Below, one piece after another: positions 7,765 through 17,101 of a DNA stretch of 64,000 nt. The translations under genes were made by a program, and so were the position numbers. Positions within the stretch are counted from its first letter, which is position 1. Every line of letters begins with the position of its first letter. Source of the stretch: Rhodospirillaceae bacterium (GTDB lineage Bacteria > Pseudomonadota > Alphaproteobacteria > Rhodospirillales > JABJKH01); NCBI GenBank assembly GCA_018660465.1, contig JABJKH010000056.1, positions 37,782-101,781 of the forward strand, written 5' to 3'. Under the pieces are notes generated by a model that ran no database searches, was not told the origin of the DNA, and saw only the letters and a list, made by a program, of their open reading frames with translations.

Positions 7765-9240
7765 ATGGAAAATATGACGTTACGAGAGGTTGATGCGCTC
7801 ACGCGCCTCAAACTTCATGCTCTGCCGTTGATTGCCGTTGGTTTCCTTGGCTTTTATGGTCAGATCGTTTGCCCTTTTATTAATTCCATAGCTTTGACTC
7901 AGGTCATGGGCGGGCTTGGAATCGTATGCGTGATACAAATTATTGTACGTGAGGGGCTGTTCCAAACCTTTCCCAAGCCACGGGAGGGGACCTCGATCTC
8001 TCGTCATGGTTTTTATTTGTCGGTCGTATCTTGGTTCTTTTCCGGTTTAGTCGCCGTTGTGATCCACGCCAATTTGTATCCGGAATTTCCTCTGGAAAGT
8101 CATGGCAAGCTTCTTGTCGGTTATTGGGCGCTAGGTGGTGGCATCCTTTCACAGTTCGAATTCATCAAACTGGAACACTATTTTAGGGCTCCAGAGGGGG
8201 AAGCGCCGATTACGATTTTGGAACGTATCACCCAGCGCCTAATGGAGGGGTACGCCATATTTACGATCGTTCCGACGATGGTGATGGTGCTGATGGCATT
8301 CCGTTTCGTTTATGAAGGCTACACTGTCTTGGGCGTGGCGCTGGAGGTGATGTTCCTCGGCGTGTGTTTCGTTGCCGCCGCTTTGTTTATCGCATGGCAT
8401 TATGGCCTGGCGTTGAGACGCGACTGTGATCATATTCTTAAGGCTTTGGAAATGGTGACGGAGGGCTACTACGACATTCGAATTGATGCATCGCGCTCCG
8501 ATGAATTGGGCCGGGTCGCCAGCGGTATCAACGATATGGCCAAAGGACTTATGCTGCGTGAGCATATTCGGGACGCCTTTGGCCGGTTCGTTAACCCAGA
8601 GGTTGCAGAACAGTTTCTAGATGAGCATGCGCAGAATGGACACCCCGTCAAATTGGGTGGCCAGAGAAAACAGGTGACGATTTTGTTGTCGGACCTTCGC
8701 GATTTTACTCAGCTTTCAGAAAATCTTGAACCAGAGGTGCTCACCAAATTACTGAACGATTACTTTAGTGAAATGGTCGACGCTATCCGCACACATGGCG
8801 GCATGGTTGATAAATTCATGGGAGATGCGGTGATGGCCGTCTTCGGATTGGCGGACGAGGTTGAAAGCAGTGCGGCAGATGCTATCGAGACTGCCGTCGA
8901 AATGCGCCGCCGGTTACGCCTCTTTAATGATCGACAACGCGCAGAAGGAGGGCCGGTATTGGAGAACGGTATTGGCATTCATCTTGGGGAAGTCGTTGCC
9001 GGGTATATCGGCAGTGTTGATCGGCTGGAATACACGGTCATTGGCCCCTCCGTTAATTTAGCGGCCCGAATTGAAAATGAAGCGCGCGCGCCCAATCCCG
9101 CTATTCTGTTCAGTTCAGAGGTTGCAGCGGTCGCGCGTGACTCCCAAAAGACTCTTAAAGTCGGCCGATTTAAGTTAAAAGGGATTTCAGAAGATATTGA
9201 TCTTTATACGGTAGAGAGAAGAGAGCAACGGTCGACGTAA
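7765..9240 (+). CDS. membrane-bound class III adenylate/guanylate cyclase with HAMP linker
   Basis: A 491-residue cyclase. The first ~215 residues hold about six membrane helices, a HAMP-like linker follows (YYDIRIDASRSDELGRVASG), and the catalytic domain covers about residues 295-480. Metal-binding Asp residues are in LLSDLRDFT and DKFMGDAVMAVFG, and the glycine-rich catalytic helix in YTVIGPSVNLAARIE. The Lys in DKFMGD is compatible with ATP use, so cAMP is likely. Membrane segments probably sense a signal and pass it through HAMP. It sits between two genes for secreted proteins, apparently in one operon. Confidence 0.9.
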   Translation: MENMTLREVDALTRLKLHALPLIAVGFLGFYGQIVCPFINSIALTQVMGGLGIVCVIQIIVREGLFQTFPKPREGTSISRHGFYLSVVSWFFSGLVAVVIHANLYPEFPLESHGKLLVGYWALGGGILSQFEFIKLEHYFRAPEGEAPITILERITQRLMEGYAIFTIVPTMVMVLMAFRFVYEGYTVLGVALEVMFLGVCFVAAALFIAWHYGLALRRDCDHILKALEMVTEGYYDIRIDASRSDELGRVASGINDMAKGLMLREHIRDAFGRFVNPEVAEQFLDEHAQNGHPVKLGGQRKQVTILLSDLRDFTQLSENLEPEVLTKLLNDYFSEMVDAIRTHGGMVDKFMGDAVMAVFGLADEVESSAADAIETAVEMRRRLRLFNDRQRAEGGPVLENGIGIHLGEVVAGYIGSVDRLEYTVIGPSVNLAARIENEARAPNPAILFSSEVAAVARDSQKTLKVGRFKLKGISEDIDLYTVERREQRST

Positions 9241-9265
9241 CCATCAAACTATAGGAGACGAAAAA

Positions 9266-9640
9266 TTGTACAAACGTCTGATTATAGGCTTCGTCCTCTT
9301 GGTTTTTGGACTGTCCGCAGTGTCAGTTCCTCCAATTTTGGCGGACCAAAAACCGAATGACTACAAGGCGGCACAACAAAGCTATCTCAAGACTGCTGAA
9401 AAATATCGAAACCAAGCCCGGGACTTACAAGACAAAGTGAAGTCCGTGCCCAGTGGCGCACAGAAATATGTTCGTCAACTGGCAGGTGTTTTTAATCAAC
9501 TCGCCGACACTAAAGTCGCCCTGGCAAAGGCAATCGGTGCGAAAGACTGGAAATACGAAGAGAAGCTTGAGAAAAAATATTACCAACTCAAGGCGCAAGA
9601 AGAAAAATTATGGAACGCGATTGAGCGCGCTAAGAAGTAA
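9266..9640 (+). CDS. secreted coiled-coil protein, unknown function
   Basis: A 124-residue product with an N-terminal signal peptide (about residues 1-26, cleaved near ILA-D) and a mature part that is almost all charged helix, rich in Lys, Gln and Glu and likely a coiled coil. The start is TTG at 9266, supported by AGGAGA 7 bases upstream; no ATG fits better. It lies 25 bases behind the cyclase. No family recognised. A periplasmic adaptor for the cyclase is conceivable but unproven. Confidence 0.65.
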   Translation: MYKRLIIGFVLLVFGLSAVSVPPILADQKPNDYKAAQQSYLKTAEKYRNQARDLQDKVKSVPSGAQKYVRQLAGVFNQLADTKVALAKAIGAKDWKYEEKLEKKYYQLKAQEEKLWNAIERAKK

Positions 9641-9650
9641 AACGCGCTCC

Positions 9651-10424
9651 CTAAAACCCCTTAACCGTATCCCCGCCATCTATCACAATCGTTTGCCCTG
9701 TCGTCCAGGCACCTGCTTTGGAGGCTAGGTATACCGCTGCCCCTGCGATGTCTTCGACTTCGCCGAGGCGGCCCAAGGGGGTGCGGTCGGTGACTTGTTT
9801 GGCGGCGGCTTCGTCTTCCCAGAGGGCGCGGGAGAAATCTGTTTTGACCACGCCGGGGGCCAAGCAATTTACACGAATGTTGTCAGGACCCAGTTCGCAG
9901 GCGAGGTTACGGGCGATCTGCATGTCGGCGGCCTTGGTCAGGCCGTAGGCACCGATGTTGACGTTGCCGACAAGTCCTGTGATCGATGAAACGATAATAA
10001 TGGCGCCGTCTCTTCTGGCGCGCATGGTCGGTGCGACGAGTTTGCACATGGCCAAAACCGATTTCACATTGACGTCGATTATTTTGTCGAGCGCGTCATC
10101 GGGAATTTCCAAGTTGGGCCCAAAATAGGGATTGGCCGCCGCGTTTAAGACCAGGATATCGATCCGGCCCCACTCTTTCATCGTGGTCTCGAGCAATTTT
10201 TCGCGTTCTTCCGGTCGCGATACGTTACACGGGATTGCTTCCGCGCGGCCGCCCTTGTTCCTAATTTCAGTTGCTGCGGTTTCGCATGCATCCGCCTTGC
10301 GACTGGAAATGACCACCGCTGCCCCGTGATCGGCCATCGCACCCGCTATGCCACGCCCAATACCCCTGGATGAGCCAGTGATCAGTGCCACTTTGCCCCT
10401 GAGATCAAATAAGTTTGAGACCAT
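9651..10424 (-). CDS. SDR-family NAD(P)-dependent oxidoreductase
   Basis: Classical short-chain dehydrogenase, 257 residues. Visible are the cofactor motif TGSSRGIGRG, the NAAAN segment in place of NNAG, and the catalytic Ser-Tyr-Lys (SSITG and YGLTK). The C-terminus ends with the usual IVIDGGDTVKGF. Substrate unknown; members near this branch act on 3-oxoacyl or secondary-alcohol substrates. Divergent from the CMD gene at 10478. Confidence 0.85.
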   Translation of the reverse strand: MVSNLFDLRGKVALITGSSRGIGRGIAGAMADHGAAVVISSRKADACETAATEIRNKGGRAEAIPCNVSRPEEREKLLETTMKEWGRIDILVLNAAANPYFGPNLEIPDDALDKIIDVNVKSVLAMCKLVAPTMRARRDGAIIIVSSITGLVGNVNIGAYGLTKAADMQIARNLACELGPDNIRVNCLAPGVVKTDFSRALWEDEAAAKQVTDRTPLGRLGEVEDIAGAAVYLASKAGAWTTGQTIVIDGGDTVKGF

Positions 10425-10477
10425 CCCCCAAGTACCCTGTATTGTTTTTTTTCTATCTATAGCACAAGGAAATCAAA

Positions 10478-10858
10478 ATGAACGACGAAAGGTACGAACA
10501 GGGCATAAAAAAAATGCGTGAGATTTTGCCCAATGGCCCGGAATTTTTACGTGATAGCGCCGGCAAGGCAGCGCCAGACTTGGTCCGATATGCGATGGAA
10601 TTCGCCTATGGCGATGTCTATAGCCGTCCCGGGCTTGACCCCAAAACCCGGCAAATCGCGATCATTGCGGCGCTGACGGCAATGGGTAATGCGCCGTCTC
10701 AGTTGGGGAATCATATAAAATCAGGCCTTAACGCCGGGATGAGCCGTGATGAAGTGATCGAGGTGATTATCCAGATGGTTGTCTATGCAGGGTTTCCAGC
10801 GGCCCTGAATGCGGCTGTGGTGGCACAGGAAGCGTTCGATGATGTTGACGGAAAGTAA
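10478..10858 (+). CDS. carboxymuconolactone decarboxylase family protein
   Basis: A 126-residue all-helical CMD-fold protein (DPKTRQIAIIAALTAMG, then LGNHIKSGLNAGMSRDEVIEVIIQM and YAGFPAALNA). It has the PcaC-like layout and lacks the CxxC pair of AhpD peroxidases, unlike the gene at 5290-5967. A lactone decarboxylase or a redox-inactive binding role is possible. It comes about 90 bases before the selenate-type ABC genes and may or may not be cotranscribed with them. Confidence 0.82.
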   Translation: MNDERYEQGIKKMREILPNGPEFLRDSAGKAAPDLVRYAMEFAYGDVYSRPGLDPKTRQIAIIAALTAMGNAPSQLGNHIKSGLNAGMSRDEVIEVIIQMVVYAGFPAALNAAVVAQEAFDDVDGK

Positions 10859-10944
10859 CGCCGGGGTGCCCCCAAAATGTTTGTCATTTAATCTCGTGCC
10901 CGAATTTGGTTTAATGGCATTTGACAAGACATAAGGGGCGACCA

Positions 10945-11835
10945 ATGAAAATTTTCCATCTTACTCTCAGACAAGCAGTACTGGTTCTTATCATGGCGCT
11001 GGTGGCGCCGGTTTTGGGTGTTGGCAGCGCTAAGGCAGCCGATACATTTGTTTTCACAGCAATCCCAGATGAAGATCAGGCGCAACTGCGCAAGCGCTTC
11101 AATAAAGTTGCCGATTACCTGAGCAACAAACTGGGTGTGAAGACCAAGTACATTCCAGTTAAATCCTATGGCGCTGCGGTGACGGCGTTTCGTAACAATC
11201 AGGTTCAACTGGCGTGGTTCGGTGGATTGTCCGGGGTGCGGGCGCGGACCTTGGTGAAGGGCTCTCAAGCCATCGCCCAGGGGGCGGAAGATAAGGCCTT
11301 CGTGACCTATTTTATCGCTCATGCGAGCACAGGGATGAAAGAGTCCAAGACCTTCCCCAAAGCCATGGCGGGAAAGACATTTACGTTTGGGTCCAAAGGA
11401 TCAACGTCTGGCCGCTTGATGCCTGATTTCCACATTCGTAAAATCTACGGTAAAGCGCCGAAGGAAGTCTTCACCAAGGTTGGCTTTAGCGGCAACCACA
11501 CCAAGACCATTCAGTTGGTGCAGTCCGGGGCCTATCAAGTTGGTGCGGTAAATTTCAAGGTTTGGGAGAAGAACCTGAAGTCCGGCAAGGTCGACCCCAA
11601 GAAAGTCTCGATCATTTGGCGGACGCCGCCGTATCCTGATTATCAGTGGTCGGTTCGGGGCGACATCGAGAAGAAATTCGGCACGGGTTTTATCGGCAAG
11701 ATCACGAATGTTTTGCTGAACATGAAAGATAAGGATCTGCTGGCGTCGTTTCCACGTTCAGGCTTTATCCCGGCGAAGAACGCTGATTATCAACCGATCC
11801 TGGACGTAGGTAAGAAAATCAACCTCATCGATTGA
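10945..11835 (+). CDS. putative selenate/phosphonate-type ABC transporter substrate-binding protein (PhnD-like)
   Basis: Periplasmic binding protein with a signal peptide ending near GSAKA and a PhnD-like body (IPDEDQAQLRKRF, VKSYGAAVTAF, AWFGGLSGVRA, GSKGSTSGRL). I start it at the ATG at 10945 behind AAGGGGCG rather than at the in-frame TTG at 10921. From family knowledge, PhnD-like proteins directly upstream of selD form a group annotated as putative selenate transporters; here the ATPase, permease and selD follow in one overlapping run. Selenate or another selenium oxyanion is therefore the best guess for the ligand, from context and not from binding residues. Confidence 0.82.
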   Translation: MKIFHLTLRQAVLVLIMALVAPVLGVGSAKAADTFVFTAIPDEDQAQLRKRFNKVADYLSNKLGVKTKYIPVKSYGAAVTAFRNNQVQLAWFGGLSGVRARTLVKGSQAIAQGAEDKAFVTYFIAHASTGMKESKTFPKAMAGKTFTFGSKGSTSGRLMPDFHIRKIYGKAPKEVFTKVGFSGNHTKTIQLVQSGAYQVGAVNFKVWEKNLKSGKVDPKKVSIIWRTPPYPDYQWSVRGDIEKKFGTGFIGKITNVLLNMKDKDLLASFPRSGFIPAKNADYQPILDVGKKINLID

Positions 11836-12497
11836 TTGTGTTATTCAAACTTGAAAACGAAAATCTAGGTTATGACGGAGATGTCGTCTTACGCGACATC
11901 TCCGTTAGCATATCTGAGGGCGAACGGGTCGCATTGGTCGGCGAAAGTGGTGCCGGCAAGTCGACCCTGTTGGCGGTGCTGCAGGAACGCTACCACGACA
12001 AGGCAGCCCTCATTCCCCAAGACCTGGGGCTCGTCCGCACGCTGAGCGTATTTCACAACGTCTACATGGGCGGGCTGGCGCGGTATGGGACGGCGTACAA
12101 TCTTCTAAATTTGGTCTGGCCGCAGAAGCGAGAGATCGCGGAGATCAAACCCATCGTCGAACGGCTTGGCCTCGGTAAAAAATTATTTGACCGAACCGGT
12201 GAACTTTCAGGTGGCCAACGACAACGGGCTGCCGTGTGCCGTGCGTTGTTCCAAGGCGGCGATGCGGTGTTAGGGGATGAACCTGTCTCGGCGGTTGATG
12301 CATATCAGTCACGAATGGTCTTGAACGCGATTACGGAAAAATTCGAGACGGTAATTCTGGCAATGCATGATGTTGATTTGGCTTTGGAATTTTCAACTCG
12401 GATCATCGGCATTAAAAGGGGTCGGATCGCACTGGATGAACCAACCGACGGGCTGAAGCGTAGCGACCTTGATTTCGTCTATAAGGACGGGACATGA
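11832..12497 (+). CDS. ABC transporter ATP-binding protein (PhnC-like, selD-linked)
   Basis: Energising subunit of the importer, 221 residues. Walker A is GESGAGKST (residues 37-45), the signature LSGGQRQRAAVCRAL, Walker B AVLGDEPVSAVD and the switch His in AMHD. The track start is TTG at 11832, overlapping the stop of the binding protein; a GTG at 11838 is an alternative. It overlaps the permease gene by four bases (ATGA). The subunit is a little shorter than typical PhnC and lacks a regulatory tail. Confidence 0.85.
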   Translation: MIVLFKLENENLGYDGDVVLRDISVSISEGERVALVGESGAGKSTLLAVLQERYHDKAALIPQDLGLVRTLSVFHNVYMGGLARYGTAYNLLNLVWPQKREIAEIKPIVERLGLGKKLFDRTGELSGGQRQRAAVCRALFQGGDAVLGDEPVSAVDAYQSRMVLNAITEKFETVILAMHDVDLALEFSTRIIGIKRGRIALDEPTDGLKRSDLDFVYKDGT

Positions 12498-14020
12498 ACC
12501 CGGTGGCGGCGTTGGGTGTGGCCCCAGCGCACGGCTATTCTGCGACCATCAAAGCCAGCTTTGCCTTTGTTGCGGTTGCGGTTGTCTGTTTGGCCTTCGC
12601 CGATATATCCGTCACCACCCTGGACCCTTGGGGCGAAATGAGCCGCTTGGCATGGGGCATTCTTACACCTGATTTCTTTGCCCTTGAGAACGTCGCCCTG
12701 GCGGTCGTGCAGACAATTGCCTTCGCGTTGGTTGGTGTGGCCTTGGGCGCTGTCTGTGGGTTCATGCTGGCGCAAGTGTTTCACATCGGCCCGGTGCGAT
12801 GGGTATGTGCGTTCGTGCGCGCCATTCACGAACTTTTTTGGGCGCTGATCTTTTTGCAAATGCTGGGGCTGACGCCGTGGACGGGGGTGTTGGCGATTGC
12901 CCTGCCGTATGCGGCGATTTGTGCCAAGGTCTATGCCGAAACTTTGGAGGAAGCACAGCCCGAAGCGTTAAAGATTCTACCGGCAGGGGTCGGGATCGTT
13001 TCGACCTTTTTCTTCGTCAGGCTGCCGGATGCCTGGGTTCATATTAAGAACTATACAAGCTATCGGTTTGAATGTGGCTTGCGGTCAAGTGCGGTGCTTG
13101 GGTTCGTTGGATTGCCGACGCTGGGGTTTTATTTGGAAACCGCGTTTAGTGAAGGCAATTATTCCGAAGCGGCTGCACTGCTGTTTATTTTTTACATTCT
13201 GATCGCGACGTTGAAAGTCTGGATGAAACCAAAGTTGATTGGTTTATATCTATTGGCGGCACCGTTTGCACTGGCCACCGCCGATACCACGCCGGTGAAC
13301 TTTGATAATATCGTTCGGTTCTTCACCCATGACATCGTGCCCCATCCTTTGCGCGGGCAAGATTGGATGGACGCCGGGGTGCTGTCGAACTTCGGCGATT
13401 GGGTGAGCATGTTATGGGTAGATCAAGCTGTCCCTGGAATTATCGCGACTGTGCTGTTGACCCAGATCGCGCTGGTTGCGAGTGGCATGCTAACCTTGGT
13501 ATTCTTCCCGCTGGTATCCAAAAAGTTTTTCGGCAATTTCGGGCGCACCATCGGCCATGGTTTTCTTGTGGTCGTGCGCTCGACGCCAGAATTCATTTTG
13601 GCCTATGTGTTCTTACAGCTTTGGGGCCCGAGCATGTTGCCGGCAATCGTTGCCTTGGCCTTGCACAACGGTGCGATCATCGGCCACTTGGTGGGGCGCT
13701 ACAGTGATAACGTGCGGCTGCGGCCTGATAGCCCCAAGGGGCTGAATCTTTATGGCTATGAGATCGTACCTCGGGTTTATGGCCAGTTCCTGGCGTTCCT
13801 GTTTTACCGTTGGGAAGTAATCATGCGTGAAACCGCGATCTTAGGGATACTCGGCATCGCAACGTTGGGATTTTTTATTGATAGCGGTTTGCAGGACATT
13901 CGCCTCGACCGAGCTTTATTTCTGATTATTATCACAGCATTCTTAAACATCGGCGTGGATATCCTTTCCCGGAATATTCGCGCCCGATTGCGGTTGTCTA
14001 ACACTGTGGAGCAAACATGA
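12494..14020 (+). CDS. ABC transporter permease, two PhnE-like halves in one chain (selD-linked)
   Basis: A 508-residue membrane protein. Each half has about five to six helices and a binding-protein-dependent permease loop region (first half ETLEEAQPEALKILPAG, second half YEIVPRVYGQFLAFLF). PhnE permeases are usually about 260-290 residues and act as dimers, so this chain supplies both halves of the channel. It overlaps the ATPase upstream and selD downstream by ATGA. The tight coupling supports selenium-compound uptake feeding SelD. Confidence 0.85.
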   Translation: MNPVAALGVAPAHGYSATIKASFAFVAVAVVCLAFADISVTTLDPWGEMSRLAWGILTPDFFALENVALAVVQTIAFALVGVALGAVCGFMLAQVFHIGPVRWVCAFVRAIHELFWALIFLQMLGLTPWTGVLAIALPYAAICAKVYAETLEEAQPEALKILPAGVGIVSTFFFVRLPDAWVHIKNYTSYRFECGLRSSAVLGFVGLPTLGFYLETAFSEGNYSEAAALLFIFYILIATLKVWMKPKLIGLYLLAAPFALATADTTPVNFDNIVRFFTHDIVPHPLRGQDWMDAGVLSNFGDWVSMLWVDQAVPGIIATVLLTQIALVASGMLTLVFFPLVSKKFFGNFGRTIGHGFLVVVRSTPEFILAYVFLQLWGPSMLPAIVALALHNGAIIGHLVGRYSDNVRLRPDSPKGLNLYGYEIVPRVYGQFLAFLFYRWEVIMRETAILGILGIATLGFFIDSGLQDIRLDRALFLIIITAFLNIGVDILSRNIRARLRLSNTVEQT

Positions 14021-16272
14021 AGTCTCAAGACACCATCGTTAAAGACCTGGTCCTGATCGGCGGTGGCCATAGCCATGTGGCGGTGCTGAAAATGTTCGGC
14101 ATGAAGCCGATGCCCGGGGTGCGGATCACTGTTATCGCCAGGGATGTGCACACGCCGTATTCAGGAATGCTGCCGGGGTACGTGGCCGGGCATTATGACT
14201 TTGACGATGTGCATATTGACCTCAGGCCCTTATCTCAATTTGCCGGGGCCAGGTTGTACCATGACGAGGCGATCCGAATTGATCACGTGAACAAGAAGGT
14301 GATTTGCAAAAACCGTCCTCCGGTTTCCTATGATCTGTTGTCCGTGAACATCGGCTCGACGCCCCGCGTTACGGGGGCAGCGGAATTGGGCACGCCGGTC
14401 AAACCGATCAACCGTTTCGTTCGGCGTTGGGAGCGACTATCCGATCGCATTATGGAAAACCCTGGCCCGCACAAGATTGCCATTGTTGGTGCTGGGGCGG
14501 CCGGGGTTGAAATCCTGCTGGCCATTCAATTTCGGTTAAAGAACATGCTGAAGGATAGGGGGCGGGATTCAGAGGAATTGGAATTTCATCTGGTCTCCAA
14601 GACCGAGACCATAATGCCGCAGTTCCCGGCATCGGTCGGTCAGCGGTTTGAACGCGTATTGAAAGAACGCGGCGTTATCGTGCATCGTGGCCGTGAGGCG
14701 GAACAAACATCAGCCGGAACATTAGAACTGGTTGGCGGAGAGACGTTGAAGTTGGATGAGATCTTGTGGGTGACGGCTGCAGGTGCTGCCCCTTGGTTGA
14801 AGGAGTCAGGATTGGCCGTTGATGAGCATGGCTTCGTTTCGGTCAAGGACACATTAGAATCAACATCGCACCCGGGCATCTTCGCTGTTGGCGATATCGC
14901 GGATGTCGTCAATCATCCGCGGCCCAAGGCGGGGGTCTTTGCTGTCCGACAAGGAAAACCCTTGGCTAAGAATCTACGGCGGGTCCTACTTGGCAAATCT
15001 CCTGTTCCTTTCGCGCCCCAAAAGACGATCCTGGCCTTAATCAGCACCGGTGACAAATACGCGGTTGCAACCAAAGGGGCGATTACATTTGCCGGTGATT
15101 GGGTCTGGAAGTGGAAGGACTGGATTGACGTTCGCTTTATGACCAAGTTCAGCGATCTGCCGGAAATGGACGAAGATGAAAAATCCAATCTTGATAGCCG
15201 CCTTGCCGATCAAGATACCTTGAAGGAAATTTCCGCCATCGCCATGCGCTGTGGGGGGTGTGGGGCGAAAGTCGGGGCAAATGTGTTGACCCGTGCTTTG
15301 TCGGAACTCAAACCGGTTGAGCGTCCCGACGTGCTGATCGGCTTGCACGAACCAGACGACGCGGCGGTGTTGGAAGTGCCGCCTGGGAAAGTCTTGGTCA
15401 ACACGGTCGATTATTTTCGCGCCTTCATCGATGATCCTTATATTTTCGGCAAGGTCGCTGCCAACCACAGTCTCAGCGATGTCTTCGCCATGGGGGCCGA
15501 AGCACAATCGGCGCTGGCCATCGCCACGGTTCCTTATGGTATCGAGTCCAAAGTCGAAGACACGATTAATCAGTTGATGGCGGGTGCGATGGAAATCTTG
15601 GCAGATGCCAACTGCGCGCTTGTCGGCGGCCATACCAGCGAGGGGGCGGAACTGGCGCTCGGGTTCTCAGTTAATGGTTTAGCCGATAAATCCCAGATCA
15701 TGCGCAAGGGCGGGATGAAGCCAGGTGATCTTTTAATCCTGACCAAGCCCTTGGGGACCGGCACCCTGTTCGCCGCTGACATGCAGCAAAAGGCTAAGGG
15801 GCGTTGGGTTGAGGAGGCGCTACGATCTATGGTTCTGTCTAACCGTCGGGCGGCAGAATGCTTGTACGGTAACGACGCGACCGCCTGCACCGATGTGACC
15901 GGGTTCGGGTTGCTGGGTCACATGGTTGAAATGATCAAGCCGTCAGGCGTGGACGTGGAAGTGGAATTGAAATCCCTGCCAATATTGGACGGCGCGATGG
16001 AATCTGTGCGGGCAGGAATTCTCAGCACCCTACAACCGGCCAACGTGCGACTCAGGCGCGCCATTCGGAACATGGACGAAGCGGTGACGAGCGAGCTGTA
16101 TCCGCTGGTGTTCGATCCTCAGACATCTGGTGGTTTATTGGCCAGCGTGCCCGATAATCGGGCCGGGACGTGTCTCAATGAATTGCGCGATATGGGCTAC
16201 GATAAGGCCGCAATCGTTGGTCGGGTAAAGCCTGAGAGCAATAACTTGGAGCCGGTGACGTTGGTGGTTTGA
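14017..16272 (+). CDS. selD: selenide, water dikinase SelD fused to an N-terminal pyridine-nucleotide-disulfide-type oxidoreductase
   Basis: A 751-residue fusion. Residues 1 to about 385 form an FAD/NAD(P)H flavoprotein of NDH-2 type (LIGGGHSHVAVL, then IVGAGAAGVEILLA and FAVGDIAD). Residues from about 405 are SelD, which makes selenophosphate from selenide and ATP. The catalytic pair is in RCGGCGAKVG: Cys415 and Lys418 align with E. coli Cys17 and Lys20, so this SelD uses Cys and not Sec. The fusion is a known architecture; its flavoprotein half may reduce selenium species for the kinase. Product feeds Sec-tRNA and, here, probably selenoneine. It overlaps the ABC permease. Confidence 0.95.
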   Translation: MKSQDTIVKDLVLIGGGHSHVAVLKMFGMKPMPGVRITVIARDVHTPYSGMLPGYVAGHYDFDDVHIDLRPLSQFAGARLYHDEAIRIDHVNKKVICKNRPPVSYDLLSVNIGSTPRVTGAAELGTPVKPINRFVRRWERLSDRIMENPGPHKIAIVGAGAAGVEILLAIQFRLKNMLKDRGRDSEELEFHLVSKTETIMPQFPASVGQRFERVLKERGVIVHRGREAEQTSAGTLELVGGETLKLDEILWVTAAGAAPWLKESGLAVDEHGFVSVKDTLESTSHPGIFAVGDIADVVNHPRPKAGVFAVRQGKPLAKNLRRVLLGKSPVPFAPQKTILALISTGDKYAVATKGAITFAGDWVWKWKDWIDVRFMTKFSDLPEMDEDEKSNLDSRLADQDTLKEISAIAMRCGGCGAKVGANVLTRALSELKPVERPDVLIGLHEPDDAAVLEVPPGKVLVNTVDYFRAFIDDPYIFGKVAANHSLSDVFAMGAEAQSALAIATVPYGIESKVEDTINQLMAGAMEILADANCALVGGHTSEGAELALGFSVNGLADKSQIMRKGGMKPGDLLILTKPLGTGTLFAADMQQKAKGRWVEEALRSMVLSNRRAAECLYGNDATACTDVTGFGLLGHMVEMIKPSGVDVEVELKSLPILDGAMESVRAGILSTLQPANVRLRRAIRNMDEAVTSELYPLVFDPQTSGGLLASVPDNRAGTCLNELRDMGYDKAAIVGRVKPESNNLEPVTLVV

Positions 16273-16279
16273 GGAAGCG

Positions 16280-17044
16280 CTAACCCGCCATCCCACCATC
16301 CGCCATGAACACACTGCCGGTGCTAAAGCTGCTCATGTCTGATGCCAGGAACAGCACTGATTGCGCGACTTCGTCTGGTGTGCCGTGACGGCGAAGGGGA
16401 ATGCGTTGGTTGAGCATTTCGGTGGCGTCTATTCCTAAGACCTTGCTCATGCGGTTTTCGATTTCCAGTTGGAAGTCGTTGTCGATGGGGCCGGGGGCGA
16501 TGGCATTTACACGAATGTTGCGGGGGGCGACTTCCTTGGCGATGGAACGCATCATGCCAATGACGGCGTGCTTGGATGTGGCATAGGCGACCGTGTTCGG
16601 GTTGGCCTGCACGCCCATAATACTCGACGTAATGATAACACTGCCGCCATCGCCCATATGCGGCATGGCGAGTTTACAGGCGAGGAAGGGGCCGCGGACG
16701 TTGGCCGCAATCACCGCATCAAACGTATCAATCGGAAAGTCGGCGATGGGTTTGTTGTTGCCGCTAAAACCCGCATTGCAAAACAACACATCAATGCGGC
16801 CCCATTTATCCAAAGTCTGATCGATGTAGTTTTGGGTGTCTTGTTCGCTGGAAACATCTGCCTGGGCCGCTGCGACCCGGTCGCTTTCTCCACCTAAAGA
16901 TTCTAACGCTTTGGTAATGTTGTCGGTATTGTTATCGACCAGCATGACACTGCCGCCTTCATCGTGAAGCAAATTGGCACTTGCAAGGCCGATGCTACCG
17001 GCCCCACCGGTAATTATGCAGACTCTGTCATCCATCTTGCCCAT
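16280..17044 (-). CDS. SDR-family oxidoreductase
   Basis: A 254-residue classical SDR with the cofactor motif TGGAGSIGLA, CNAG, and catalytic SSIMG plus YATSK, ending GSVFMADGGMAG. The gene is convergent with selD, only 7 bases from its stop. The start has AAGGAAA upstream. The substrate is unknown. Confidence 0.85.
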   Translation of the reverse strand: MGKMDDRVCIITGGAGSIGLASANLLHDEGGSVMLVDNNTDNITKALESLGGESDRVAAAQADVSSEQDTQNYIDQTLDKWGRIDVLFCNAGFSGNNKPIADFPIDTFDAVIAANVRGPFLACKLAMPHMGDGGSVIITSSIMGVQANPNTVAYATSKHAVIGMMRSIAKEVAPRNIRVNAIAPGPIDNDFQLEIENRMSKVLGIDATEMLNQRIPLRRHGTPDEVAQSVLFLASDMSSFSTGSVFMADGGMAG

Positions 17045-17101
17045 GGGGGATTTCCTTTTTGAATAACGATTAAAGCGCCAATGTGGCTGTACTGAAAAGG
17101 T

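Noticed and set aside
10921..10944. TTG start for the substrate-binding protein
   Set aside because: The ATG at 10945 begins a proper signal peptide and has AAGGGGCG before it; TTGACA at 10921 is more like a -35 box.
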